DNA of 64,000 bases from Bacillus pseudomycoides (GTDB lineage: Bacteria > Bacillota > Bacilli > Bacillales > Bacillaceae_G), in NCBI RefSeq assembly GCF_022811845.1, contig NZ_CP064266.1, positions 2,356,001-2,420,000 on the forward strand, read 5' to 3'. The position numbers and the translations under genes are program-made. Positions 16,847 to 25,112 of this stretch are shown here, in pieces. How positions within the stretch are numbered: the stretch's first letter is position 1; the number at the start of each line of letters is the position of its first letter. Below the pieces are notes generated by a model, which worked only from the letters and a program-made list of their open reading frames with translations, made no database searches and had not been told where the DNA came from.

Positions 16847-17407
16847 ATGAATCAAAAACCAAAAGTAATCTCCATTGCGGCTGTCTCTGGAGGAGGAAAG
16901 ACGACTATAACAGAGCAATTAATTAATAAATTAAGTAACTCTAAAGCTTTATATTTTGATGACTATGAATTTGATGAATGTCCAGGTGACATTTGTAAAT
17001 GGGTGGATGAAGGAGCGAACTATAATGAATGGGTATTGACACCATTAATTACAGATGTTCACTTTCTTCTTAATAATCATACTGAACCTCTCAATTATAT
17101 TTTACTTGATTATCCTTTTGCTTATTTAAACAATGGAATGCGAGAATACATTGATTTTACTATATACATTGACACTCCTTTAGATATTGCAATGGCTAGG
17201 CGGATACTAAGGGATTTTACTGAAAGTCCAATCGATGATGTACAAAATGATTTAATTAATTATTTATCTAATGGAAGAGCGGCTTACTTAGAAATGATTA
17301 ATACAGTAAAGACTAACTCAGATATTGTTATTGATGGTTCATTAAACTTAACTTTGATAGTTAATCAGATATTAGAGGAGATAGGAAAAAGAGCGCATCG
17401 ATATTAA
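16847..17407 (+). CDS. P-loop nucleoside/nucleotide kinase-like protein
   Basis: A 186-residue P-loop protein with Walker A AVSGGGKTTI at residues 11-20, a YFDDYEFDE segment like the Walker B/DD of uridine and adenylylsulfate kinases, and an ILLDYPFAYLNNGMREYIDF segment followed by IDTPLDIAMARRILRDF, which looks like a LID region. A small-molecule kinase is the best reading; the substrate is unknown. The ATG has GGGGGTG upstream. The last few codons (about from Lys-Arg-Ala) run into DNA that encodes a recombinase C-terminus in another frame, so the natural C-terminus may have been altered at that junction. Confidence 0.7.
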   Translation: MNQKPKVISIAAVSGGGKTTITEQLINKLSNSKALYFDDYEFDECPGDICKWVDEGANYNEWVLTPLITDVHFLLNNHTEPLNYILLDYPFAYLNNGMREYIDFTIYIDTPLDIAMARRILRDFTESPIDDVQNDLINYLSNGRAAYLEMINTVKTNSDIVIDGSLNLTLIVNQILEEIGKRAHRY

Positions 17408-17615
17408 ACAACGTCAAGCTGAAGGGATTGCTCTTGCCAGAAAACAAGGTAAACGTTTAGGACGTCCGCCTGTCGAAATAACAGAAGAATTCACGGATGC
17501 TTACAAGGAATGGAAATCCGGTTCAATTACAGCAGTAGGAGCCATGAAAAAGTATGCCATCAAACGTTCTTCATTTTATAAACTTGCTAAACAGTATGAA
17601 GAAAAAATAAAATAA
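17391..17615 (+). pseudogene. C-terminal remnant of a serine recombinase (resolvase)
   Basis: In the frame overlapping the kinase end, the translation reads ERIDIKQRQAEGIALARKQG, then KRLGRPPVEITEEF and a final helix-turn-helix. This is the end of the resolvase/invertase catalytic domain (E-helix) plus the HTH_7 DNA-binding domain. The N-terminal catalytic serine part is missing, so the gene was cut at the junction with the kinase. A good terminator follows. Tn3-family resolvases end like this. Confidence 0.85.
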
Positions 17616-17640
17616 TAATTTGTCTTATTAACATTATCTT

Positions 17641-17680
17641 AAAAGGAACTTGTAGTGATTGCTACAAGTTCCTTTTGTTT
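17641..17680 (+). terminator. Strong terminator after the recombinase remnant
   Basis: AAAGGAACTTGTAG pairs with CTACAAGTTCCTTT and a T-rich tail follows. Confidence 0.92.
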
Positions 17681-17712
17681 TACTCTTGTTATGGTTTTTG
17701 CTCTTGTTGCGT

Positions 17713-17804
17713 TATATCCCACATAGTCCAGATAAAACTTGTTCATTTGGACGAGCAAACACCACATATGCATTATTTATATCCCATATAGTTCAGATAA
17801 AACG
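17713..17804. repeat. Direct repeat of 26 bp
   Basis: TATATCCCACATAGTCCAGA plus TAAAAC at 17713-17738 recurs with two changes at 17779-17804. The second copy runs directly into the IS6-type transposase tail, so the repeat may mark a recombination scar. Confidence 0.7.
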
Positions 17805-17810
17805 AAAATG

Positions 17811-17948
17811 TCCAAGCCGTCCACAGCTTCACGTACGATAAAAGGAATTGAAACGATTCATGCCCTATATAAACAAAGGCGAAGTCTTCAAATAGACTCC
17901 GCCTTTTCCGTGTGTGATGAATTAAAACAATTAATGGTATCTGTATAA
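17811..17948 (+). pseudogene. C-terminal remnant of an IS6/IS240-family transposase
   Basis: The frame ends ASRTIKGIETIHALYKQRRS and then LQIDSAFSVCDELKQLM, the typical tail of IS240 (IS6 family) transposases of B. thuringiensis. The DDE catalytic core is absent. It shows that an IS6-type element once lay here. Confidence 0.75.
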
Positions 17949-18179
17949 TATTTCTTCATCCATGTATGCCTTTGTTTATCTCTTGAGAAACTTTGCAACA
18001 GAACCTGCTCTTCTTATATCATTTTTCTAATGAATTTATCGCTGAATCTAATTCAAATTTGCTACCAAATAGGTCTTTTGCAAGCTTCTTTTTTTCTACA
18101 TATGATTTTAATATTAACTTAAAATTAAATTTACGATTCACTTAAAATCACTCTTTTCCCCAGTCAATTTGTATTCACA

Positions 18180-18464
18180 CTAAAAAGAGCAAACAATCTT
18201 TTCCTTATTTTCTATAAATGGAATACCAGCTTCTATGAGATAACATAAATAATTGGAGCGAGCTGCCATATATTCATCAACGCTTGACCATCTCTTATCT
18301 CTGTTATTACAACGAATAGAAAACATACAATCTTGCATTACACTCACTAAACTAACATCTGCATCACCTTGGCCAAACTCTTCTTTCGCTTTTCTATGTG
18401 CCTGTAACACCTTTTCTTCTGATTCGCATCCTACCGATATATAGTGTACATTATGGATACCCAT
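18180..18464 (-). CDS. Hypothetical protein (94 residues)
   Basis: A small soluble protein with three Cys in the body (CESEE, QDCMFSIRCNN) and one near the end. The preferred ATG at 18464 has GAGAGG nine bases upstream; an ATG at 18473 is in frame but overlaps that site. It is isolated between the IS6 remnant and the first Tn3-like cassette. No family is recognised. Confidence 0.5.
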   Translation of the reverse strand: MGIHNVHYISVGCESEEKVLQAHRKAKEEFGQGDADVSLVSVMQDCMFSIRCNNRDKRWSSVDEYMAARSNYLCYLIEAGIPFIENKEKIVCSF

Positions 18465-18504
18465 GATCCCCATCCTCTCTTATTCTATAATCTTTATACA
18501 ACTA

Positions 18505-18996
18505 GGCGTACCGCCAACATTTCGAAAGTTTTGTACGCTAAGCTCATTTTCAAAACGATACCCTACAAAGAAAAAAAGGACCTTACTAAGATAAGGTTTT
18601 TTTTTTCTTTATTTATTAACTTTTTTAATTAGAGTTAATAAATTTACAAGAAGACTAATTACACTGATAGCTAAGAATAAATAACCTATCGGTAATAAAT
18701 AAAATGGTTCTACAAGAGTGCCATCTGCTGCAACTGCAGTTTCGATACTACGAATATTGTAAGTAAGTAGACAGCATATTCCTAAGATAAATGGTATTAA
18801 AGATAAAATATATTTTTTCATTTCAAGTTCTCCATCTGTAAGTTTATTTAATACATAATAATTGCTGTATAGTCAGTATTATAATCCCCTCATATTAGTT
18901 AGTACTATTCAAATACATGACAAAAAGCTTACAAATTCGTAAGGTATGGACAGGAAATTCTAGGCGTACGAAATCCATGAAATGTGGGTGCTACCC
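18505..18996. mobile_element. Tn3-like terminal-repeat cassette carrying a DUF3955 gene
   Basis: The left end at 18505-18542 is exactly 38 bases, begins GGCGTACCGCCAACATTTCG and ends GTACGCTAAG. This closely resembles the Tn4430 terminal repeat as I remember it (GGGGTACCGCCAGCATTTCG...CGCTAAG). The right end at 18960-18996 is its inverted, degraded partner (reverse complement GGGTAGCACCC, then ACATTTC and TACGCC). Between them lies only one small gene and no transposase, so movement would need a transposase in trans. Confidence 0.6.
18609..18821 (-). CDS. DUF3955 family membrane protein
   Basis: A 70-residue protein with two membrane helices (ILSLIPFILGICCLLTYNI and a C-terminal LFLAISVISLLVNLLTLI) and the linking VAADGTLVEPFYLLPIGYLF text of the DUF3955 family. 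Function is unknown. The ATG follows GGAGAACTTGAA. It is the only gene inside the 18505-18996 cassette. A second copy at 38363-38559 is 65 residues long in principle but is frameshifted. Confidence 0.75.
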   Translation of the reverse strand: MKKYILSLIPFILGICCLLTYNIRSIETAVAADGTLVEPFYLLPIGYLFLAISVISLLVNLLTLIKKVNK

Positions 18997-19113
18997 ATAG
19001 CCATCAAGCTAAAATTTTATAGTACCCCCAGAACGAAATTTTGTGCTAACTTGTAACAAAAAAGCTCATTTTTTCGTTTTGGGGTAATTCTGAATTCTTA
19101 AGTTGATAGGCAT
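18997..19113. mobile_element. IS231-like miniature element, copy 1 (117 bp)
   Basis: The ends read ATAGCCATCAAGCTAA at the left and CTTAAGTTGATAGGCAT at the right, matching inward-facing IS231 terminal repeats (CTCATGCCCATCAACTTAAG as I remember it). The interior is non-coding, with GTACCCCCAGAACG near the left and AAAACG-type sequence near the right. It fits exactly between two Tn3-like outer ends. A second copy in inverse orientation lies at 29472-29600. Confidence 0.65.
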
Positions 19114-19154
19114 GGGGTAGCACCACAATGTAAAGAGAACTTGCTACATTCTTA

Positions 19155-19170
19155 TATGCAATATTGCATA
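19155..19170. promoter_or_regulatory. PlcR box
   Basis: TATGCAATATTGCATA matches the PlcR consensus TATGNANNNNTNCATA at every fixed position. It is the core of a 32-base perfect palindrome (about 19147-19178). PlcR is the quorum-sensing activator of secreted virulence factors in this group, and the site is 10 bases ahead of the -35 of the promoter below. Confidence 0.92.
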
Positions 19171-19180
19171 TAAGAATGTA

Positions 19181-19209
19181 TTGATAAAAATGTAAGCGCT
19201 TACTATAAT
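19181..19209 (+). promoter_or_regulatory. Promoter of the peptide and cytolysin genes, with a cre-like site in the spacer
   Basis: TTGATA and a perfect TATAAT are 17 bases apart. The spacer and -10 overlap TGTAAGCGCTTACT (19191-19204), a strong match to the CcpA cre consensus. PlcR activation and carbon catabolite control could therefore both act here. Confidence 0.8.
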
Positions 19210-19262
19210 GAAAGCATAAAGATAAATCACATCTTAGAAACAACAAAAGAGGAGGAAATAAT

Positions 19263-19343
19263 ATGACAATCGCAATGACAATTTTAAAATTTGTAGGTGG
19301 AGCACTTCCATTCGTTCAAGAACTTTTAAAAGCATTTATGTAA
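19263..19343 (+). CDS. Leaderless 26-residue hydrophobic peptide upstream of the cytolysin
   Basis: The frame encodes MTIAMTILKFVGGALPFVQE plus LLKAFM behind a perfect GAGGAGGAAATAAT site. The peptide is a single amphipathic, weakly cationic helix with a central GG and Pro. No signal or processing site is visible, as in phenol-soluble modulins or leaderless bacteriocins. It is the first reading frame after the PlcR-controlled promoter and is 62 bases ahead of the cytolysin. A paralogue at 33400-33480 shares length, start, centre and end, which argues that it is a real gene. Confidence 0.75.
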   Translation: MTIAMTILKFVGGALPFVQELLKAFM

Positions 19344-19405
19344 GTTTCATTATTTAGCAATTATTTATAAAAATTATCATACCTTAATACGAAAAAAGGA
19401 AGGAG

Positions 19406-20944
19406 TTGATTTTTTTGAAAATCAAGAAAAATACTAAGGGAATAAAATTACTAGCATGTTTATCAATTGGCTTATGCACTATTAATTATTCTTCTATTTC
19501 TTTCGCTGAAACAAAAACAAGTAATTCAGCTGATGCAACAAAAAAAGCTATTAACATTGATACTGGCATAGCAAATCTTAAGTATAATAATCAAGAGGTT
19601 TTAGCAGTAAATGGTGATAAAGTAGAGAGTTTTGTTCCGAAAGAAAGTACAAATTCAAATGGTAAATTTGTAGTAGTTGAACGCGAGAAAAAATCACTTA
19701 CAACTTCACCAGTGGATATTTCAATTATTGATTCTGTGGCTAATCGTACTTATCCAGGAGCAGTACAACTTGCAAATAAAGCTTTTGCGGATAATCAACC
19801 TAGTTTGTTAGTAGCTAAGAGAAAACCTTTGAATATTAGTATAGACTTACCTGGCATGAGAAAAGACAATACAATTACTGTCCAAAATCCTACATATGGT
19901 AAGGTGTCTGGAGCAGTAGATGAATTAGTATCTACTTGGAATGAAAAGTATTCAAAAACACATACGTTACCTGCAAGAATGCAGTATACAGAATCTATGG
20001 TTTATAGTAAATCTCAAATAGCAAGTGCTCTTAATGTTAATGCTAAATATCTTGACAATGCACTGAACATTGATTTTAAAGCGATTGCAGATGGAGAGAA
20101 AAAAGTGATGGTTGCGGCATATAAGCAAATCTTTTATACCGTAAGTGCAGAACTACCTAACAATCCATCAGATCTTTTTGATAATAGTGTTACTTTTGAT
20201 GAGTTAACTCGTAAAGGGGTAAGTAATGCGGCTCCGCCTGTTATGGTGTCAAATGTAGCTTATGGTAGAACAGTTTATGTGAAATTAGAAACATCATCTA
20301 AGAGCAAAGATGTACAAACTGCTTTTAAAGCCTTAATTAAGGGTCAAGGCGTTGAAGCGAGTGGACAGTACAAAGATATTTTTGAAGATAGTACCTTTAC
20401 CGCTGTAGTATTAGGCGGCGATGCGAAAGAGCATAACAAGGTTGTTACAAAAGATTTTAATGAAATTCGAAATATCATTAAAGATAATGCAGAATTAAGT
20501 TCTAAAAATCCAGCATACCCAATTTCATATACAAGCACTTTCTTAAAAGATAACGCAACTGCTGCTGTTCATAACAATACAGATTATATTGAGACTACAA
20601 CTACAGAATATTCTAGTGCTAAAATGACGCTTGATCATACTGGTGGATATGTTGCTCAATTTGATGTATCTTGGGATGAAGTCTCATATGATAAAAATGG
20701 AAAAGAAGTACTAACCCATAAAACTTGGGAAGGAAACGGCAGAGACAGAACTGCTCATTTCAATACAGTCATACCACTTCCGCCGAATTCAAAAAATGTA
20801 AAAGTCGTAGCAAGAGAATGTACAGGTCTTGCATGGGAATGGTGGAGAACAATTATCAATGAACAAAATGTTCCATTAACAAATGAAATAAATGTTTCAA
20901 TTGGAGGAACAACATTATACCCAAGTGCTAATATTAGTCATTAA
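19406..20944 (+). CDS. clo: Cholesterol-dependent cytolysin (cereolysin O/anthrolysin O type)
   Basis: A secreted thiol-activated pore-forming protein of 512 residues. It has a basic signal peptide with the hydrophobic stretch LLACLSIGLCTINYSSISFA and a likely cut after FA, then the CDC core. The Trp-rich undecapeptide ECTGLAWEWWR is intact at about residues 471-481, followed by a C-terminal domain-4 ending. The sequence looks complete and so probably active. The TTG at 19406 gives the usual MIFLKIKKN start but touches the AAGGAAGGAG site; an in-frame TTG at 19415 is better spaced. The PlcR box and sigma-A promoter lie upstream of the small peptide gene that precedes it. Confidence 0.96.
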   Translation: MIFLKIKKNTKGIKLLACLSIGLCTINYSSISFAETKTSNSADATKKAINIDTGIANLKYNNQEVLAVNGDKVESFVPKESTNSNGKFVVVEREKKSLTTSPVDISIIDSVANRTYPGAVQLANKAFADNQPSLLVAKRKPLNISIDLPGMRKDNTITVQNPTYGKVSGAVDELVSTWNEKYSKTHTLPARMQYTESMVYSKSQIASALNVNAKYLDNALNIDFKAIADGEKKVMVAAYKQIFYTVSAELPNNPSDLFDNSVTFDELTRKGVSNAAPPVMVSNVAYGRTVYVKLETSSKSKDVQTAFKALIKGQGVEASGQYKDIFEDSTFTAVVLGGDAKEHNKVVTKDFNEIRNIIKDNAELSSKNPAYPISYTSTFLKDNATAAVHNNTDYIETTTTEYSSAKMTLDHTGGYVAQFDVSWDEVSYDKNGKEVLTHKTWEGNGRDRTAHFNTVIPLPPNSKNVKVVARECTGLAWEWWRTIINEQNVPLTNEINVSIGGTTLYPSANISH

Positions 20945-20954
20945 TTAAAAGTGA

Positions 20955-20986
20955 AGCGCCCTGTTTACAGGGCGCTTTTTTACTTG
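20955..20986 (+). terminator. Terminator of the cytolysin gene
   Basis: AGCGCCCTGT pairs with ACAGGGCGCT, followed by six T. Confidence 0.93.
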
Positions 20987-21064
20987 GTCGCAAGTATATC
21001 GGCGCTTTTTTAAATATATCATACTCATCTAATTGGAGAGTCGACATACTATTTTAAGTAAAGA

Positions 21065-21096
21065 AAAACCGCCCCAAAAAAGGCGGTTTACTTTTA
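21065..21096 (+). terminator. Terminator-like hairpin
   Basis: AAACCGCC pairs with GGCGGTTT around an A-rich loop, with a T-rich tail. No gene ends just before it, so it may be a relic. Confidence 0.6.
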
Positions 21097-21145
21097 TATT
21101 GGCCTGTTCCAAGTCAAACTGTTCACCGACTTTTAAACTCATTAA

Positions 21146-21187
21146 AGGGGTTCAGCCGAGATACGTGTATATCTCGGCTGAACCCCT
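21146..21187. repeat. Perfect 18-bp inverted repeat
   Basis: AGGGGTTCAGCCGAGATA pairs perfectly with its complement around the loop CGTGTA. There is no T-run, so it is not a normal terminator. It sits alone in a non-coding stretch. Confidence 0.75.
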
Positions 21188-22158
21188 AGTATGTTTATAG
21201 TCAGAATGTCAGCGCTCTAAATATATTTACGAATTATATTCAGTGATAACATGAACTTCATTTTATTATAGATAATATAATTTGAAAGTAAACATAGGTT
21301 ATTAGGTACTAATGCCCCATTCTTCTCTATTTATCTATGCATATATTTTTTATAATTTATTATCATATCGATGTTGATTTAAAGTAGTTTATGCGAAATG
21401 AAATATTGGGATTCTTTAGGAATAAAAATACAATGAATTGTTTTATTCTCTTAATTCACACAATTCTCAAAATTAAAATCTTTAATTGTTAATATTTGTT
21501 ATATAATGAAATTGTCAAACTAGTCATTAAATAGTGTCCCTTATGTTTCTGTTGAAACAGTTTGATTGTCCCGTGTATTAACCTTTTAGGTTACAACGCA
21601 CATGCGTATATATGATTTTCAATCTATCCATGAATGTATATAAACAGCTAAAAGAATGATAAAGGATTAAAATTATTTTACTTTTGAGAAGTATATTCTT
21701 GTACAAGAATCAATAAACAAAATATCATAACATAAAAAAGAATTGCAAGCCATGTATTCTCTAAATATAATAAATGTAAAATATAACTAAATTTTCCGAA
21801 AATACAAACATGTGTTTTGTGAAGGTAAATTGTATAGAAAAACATTCATTTAATAGGTGGACTGTTAAATGTATTTATTTTTAAATACATAGGTTTAAAT
21901 TCTAAAAATTGATTTTTTGAATTAGTTTTTAATAGTATAGAATAATATTTACGCCCGTACATTTAGTTAAGTAAGCAGCATCTTTAACAAATATTGTAAA
22001 CCCAATTAAACGATAAAGATTATAAGAAAATATTAAATTATAACACAAGCAGTATTTATACCTATAAATCTCTGAATAATCAAACTAATATTCTTTTACA
22101 GCAAATACAATCAGCATGTAAGGTTTTTTCTGAAAATTTGATGAATGGTGGGAATGAA
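21188..22158. other. AT-rich intergenic stretch before the adhesin gene
   Basis: About 970 bases with no frame that has a ribosome binding site and plausible composition. I see short hairpins (for example CTGTTGAAACAG near 21550) and no PlcR box. The length is unusual for this genome and suggests a lost gene or a long 5' leader. Confidence 0.5.
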
Positions 22159-23505
22159 ATGAAACGCAGGATGTTAACAAAATGGTTTGGAATTATAAGT
22201 TTAATCATTATATTGCTAGGGGTTTCTATTCCACAAGCAGCAGCCGAGATAATACATCAAGAAAAGTTTCAAATGAACTGGAATTATATTAAATTCAAAG
22301 ATACTAAAGTAAAGATAAAGGCAGACTTACTAAGAACGTCATCAAAAGATGTTGCATATTGTTTATCACCTGATCTGAATTCACCTAATGGAGATGATCT
22401 TCCTGAAATTGGAAAAGAGAATGATTTAGTATATCGTGTCTTACTTTATGGATACCCTCAAAAAACGCCGGCTGAATTAGGAGTTTCTACAAAAGAGGAA
22501 GCCTACTATGCAACTCAACTAGCTATCTGGATTGCATCCAAAAAAATTGAATTTGCCGATTCAAAGCCAGAAAACCAACAGGTATATAACCTTGTAAAAC
22601 ATTTGGTAGAAAAAGCTTCTAAAGGTACTGAAGTTCAGGAAACATATTTGAACGTAATACCTACTGGAAAACAAACTGTAGAGCAAAATGGGGAATATTT
22701 TGAAACAAATTTATATACAGTTCAATCAAATTCATTATCTGGAGTATACTCAGTTCAAATGGAGGGCGCACCAGAAGGAGCTAAAATTATAAATGAACAA
22801 GGTGAAAAAAAGAATGAATTCTCTATAGAGGAAAAATTTAAAGTGATGATTCCCAAAAACGCAACAAGTGGAAATTTCAAGATAAGAGTAAATGCAAAAT
22901 TGCAGAGCTTACAAGCAGTTACCTTTGATGGCCAACAAAGGATTCAAAATGCAACTGCTTTATTACCAAGAATGAGTGAAAAAAGCAGTACAGATATAGT
23001 AGTAAGATGGGAATTTTTAGGGTCGTTAAAAATTATGAAGGTAGGAGAAAATAGGGAGGCTTTAAAAGGGGCAGTGTTTGAGGTTGTAAGTGAAAATGGG
23101 GATTTTAGACAAGAAATCACTACAACTGAGAATGGGATTGCTACATTAAATAAACTTCCTACTGGTACGTATGTTGTAAAAGAAATTCAGGCTCCAGAGG
23201 GTTATGTACTTGATCCTACAATGAAAAAAATGGAAGTAAAAACTGGCGAGATAGCAGAAATAGAAATAAAGAATCAAAAAATAACAAGTGGCCTGGAAAT
23301 TAAAAAAGTGCATGCTACATATGAAAATACTAAACAATCTTATGATATGCAAAGTAAAGAGTACACAATGGAAAATGATCTTGCAAGTAAGAAAAAGCAT
23401 CACCTGCCATCAACAGGAACGAAGTTTCCAACTGGCCCGTTTGTAGGACTAGGATTTGTTATTTTAGGAATCTATATATTAAAAATAGGAAAAAATCATA
23501 GTTAA
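22159..23505 (+). CDS. LPXTG-anchored surface adhesin with a thioester domain and a SpaA/Cna_B domain
   Basis: A cell-wall-anchored surface protein. After a signal peptide (IISLIIILLGVSIPQAAAE), residues about 45-170 form a thioester domain: Cys68 in DVAYCLSPDLN and Gln120 in YATQLAIWIA are placed to form the internal Cys-Gln thioester that binds host proteins covalently. Residues about 290-380 form a SpaA-type prealbumin-like domain (SLKIMKVGE...GAVFEVV...LPTGTYVVKEIQAPEGY). The end carries LPSTG at 416-420, a hydrophobic helix and a basic tail for sortase. The ATG at 22159 follows GGTGGG. No sortase gene is in the window, so a housekeeping sortase would serve. Confidence 0.85.
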   Translation: MKRRMLTKWFGIISLIIILLGVSIPQAAAEIIHQEKFQMNWNYIKFKDTKVKIKADLLRTSSKDVAYCLSPDLNSPNGDDLPEIGKENDLVYRVLLYGYPQKTPAELGVSTKEEAYYATQLAIWIASKKIEFADSKPENQQVYNLVKHLVEKASKGTEVQETYLNVIPTGKQTVEQNGEYFETNLYTVQSNSLSGVYSVQMEGAPEGAKIINEQGEKKNEFSIEEKFKVMIPKNATSGNFKIRVNAKLQSLQAVTFDGQQRIQNATALLPRMSEKSSTDIVVRWEFLGSLKIMKVGENREALKGAVFEVVSENGDFRQEITTTENGIATLNKLPTGTYVVKEIQAPEGYVLDPTMKKMEVKTGEIAEIEIKNQKITSGLEIKKVHATYENTKQSYDMQSKEYTMENDLASKKKHHLPSTGTKFPTGPFVGLGFVILGIYILKIGKNHS

Positions 23506-23814
23506 AAACTATAAACAATAAGGGTTTTGTTACCAATGCTTAAAGTTAAATATGCTAAGAAATGTTTTGTGAAAAATGTAGATTATAACAATTCCCATAA
23601 ATGAAAACGCTTGCAATAAATGCAATTATGAAAAAACTATATGATATACCTAAAGGCATGCAAGAAATAGTCTAAAATCTTACTTAAATAATAAGAAGAA
23701 AAAGGGTTCTAGTACAAATATATGAAGAAGAACACAGATAATAGTAGATTCCTAGCGGAATCGTATTTTATACTATAGGCCCAAACGCTTAGTGGATGAA
23801 CTCTTTTTGATTTC

Positions 23815-23852
23815 GGACAGACTGATTCTGTAAATCAATCTGTCCCTTTTTT
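23815..23852 (+). terminator. Terminator downstream of the adhesin region
   Basis: GGACAGACTGATT pairs with AATCAATCTGTCC (one mismatch), followed by six T. Confidence 0.85.
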
Positions 23853-23866
23853 ATCATATGCATAGC

Positions 23867-23926
23867 TTAGCTTGATAGCGATGGGGTGCTACAAGTTGTT
23901 AGCTTGATGGGTACGTGGCGGTACCC
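23867..23926. mobile_element. Nested IS231-type and Tn3-type end relics
   Basis: Two IS231-type ends in the same direction (TTAGCTTGATAGCGATGGGG at 23867 and TTAGCTTGATGGGTACGTGG at 23899) abut Tn3-type GGGG outer sequences. The second is followed by GGCGGTACCCC, the reverse of the first 11 bases of a Tn4430-type end. This is a small graveyard of ends without genes. Confidence 0.55.
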
Positions 23927-24154
23927 CTTGTAAAAAAGAAAAGACACCCTAAGGTGCCTTCCTCCGACTTGATAACCACTTTAATTTTAACAATATGTAT
24001 TGGACTCCCATCCAATTACCATTTTACCATATTTATCTATATTGGTTATTGAGAAAAAAGAAAAAGCCCCACATATAGAGCTTTCATGTTATGGTAAGTT
24101 ACCTAAATTATTATTTTCTTGCACATGAATCTTATTTTGTGTGCTCCTTTTGAT

Positions 24155-24718
24155 TTATAAATTAATAATAACTTTCTTCTTACTCCAGAAGTTAGGAGTG
24201 AATTGTAGTTTTAGTTTTTCTCCAACAGGTTGTTCAAACACAATAGTTCCTGCTACTTGTCCATTTGGCGCTAATTGTCCAGAACTTAAAGCAGTATTTT
24301 GATTAACCATAGAAAGCGTCATTCTAGTAATGTTCCCTTTACTATTTCTCATTTCAAAGTCTAGTGGGTTGTATGGAATATCCTCTTTACCACCATTATA
24401 GATATTTACAGATACGATTACATATTCATTACCTTGTTTAGGCTTATCAATTTCCCCACCATTTGATTTCTTAACATCTGTAACAGTAAGCCTATGATCT
24501 CCAAGTTTAATAGTTTCCCCTACAGAGTATTCTTTCTTTAAATCTTCTTCAGCATCTTTAACAACATTACCCTCTGTTGTAACTTCTTGAGATTTGTATT
24601 TCGTTTTTGGATCACCAAATACCAACATCATTATCATGAATGTAGTAAAAGCTCCAACTACAACAACAGCTCCCCATCCAACATATTCCCAGACCTTTGA
24701 CTTTGTTTCAGCTTCCAT
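24155..24718 (-). CDS. DUF4352 family membrane-anchored protein
   Basis: A 187-residue protein with an N-terminal cytoplasmic stretch, one membrane helix (about residues 15-34, GAVVVVGAFTTFMIMMLVFG) and an extracellular immunoglobulin-like DUF4352 domain (SVGETIKLGDHRLTVTDVKK, later NEYVIVSVNIYNGGKEDIPY). The family is often found beside DUF4064 proteins, and the truncated gene upstream (24856-25112) is one. The ATG has AGGGGAG upstream. Function unknown. Confidence 0.8.
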   Translation of the reverse strand: MEAETKSKVWEYVGWGAVVVVGAFTTFMIMMLVFGDPKTKYKSQEVTTEGNVVKDAEEDLKKEYSVGETIKLGDHRLTVTDVKKSNGGEIDKPKQGNEYVIVSVNIYNGGKEDIPYNPLDFEMRNSKGNITRMTLSMVNQNTALSSGQLAPNGQVAGTIVFEQPVGEKLKLQFTPNFWSKKKVIINL

Positions 24719-24855
24719 CCTTATTTCTCCCCTTATATAATTACATTTTAATAGTAAAATAATAACAAATTTACTAGTATTTTAATATGTAATATTTTTC
24801 AATATACATAAAAAAGAGAGCATTGCTCTCTTTTTTGACTGTTTTCAGGTAAAGA

Positions 24856-25112
24856 TTATGCAGATACAGAAGTCTTTTCTTTACGTAAAAGCCCCATTAA
24901 TCCGCCAATCAGTAATAATACAGCAGGTAATATATAGATAAATGAAATACATATAAACCCACCGATAGCAGCGATAGTCATCATAGCCCCACCAAATTTA
25001 GCCTTACTTTTCACCATTACTGAGCCCACAATACCTAAGATTGATAGGGCAACAGCGGCCCAACCTAATCCAATAACTTGGTTTGCTCCGTCGGCTTCAA
25101 CAGCAGCGCCTA
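24856..25112 (-). pseudogene. DUF4064-like membrane protein, truncated by the IS231 remnant
   Basis: The frame reads KEVGAAVEADGANQVIGLGW and continues through three hydrophobic segments to LIGGLMGLLRKEKTSVSA. Its N-terminus is missing: at 25112 it meets the truncated transposase, whose stop codon lies inside the same bases. The insertion or a following deletion removed the start of this gene and the end of the transposase. Confidence 0.7.

Larger units (their letters stand above)
23506..24154. other. Intergenic stretch with mobile-element debris
   Basis: Apart from the terminator at 23815 and the nested repeat ends at 23867-23926, this 650-base gap shows no credible gene. A GCC-type hairpin near 23943-23960 could terminate minus-strand transcripts coming from the DUF4352 gene. 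Confidence 0.5.

Noticed and set aside
17713..17804. Possible short CRISPR-like direct repeat
   Set aside because: There are only two copies with a single 40-base spacer and no further units or cas genes; it is better explained as an insertion-sequence scar.
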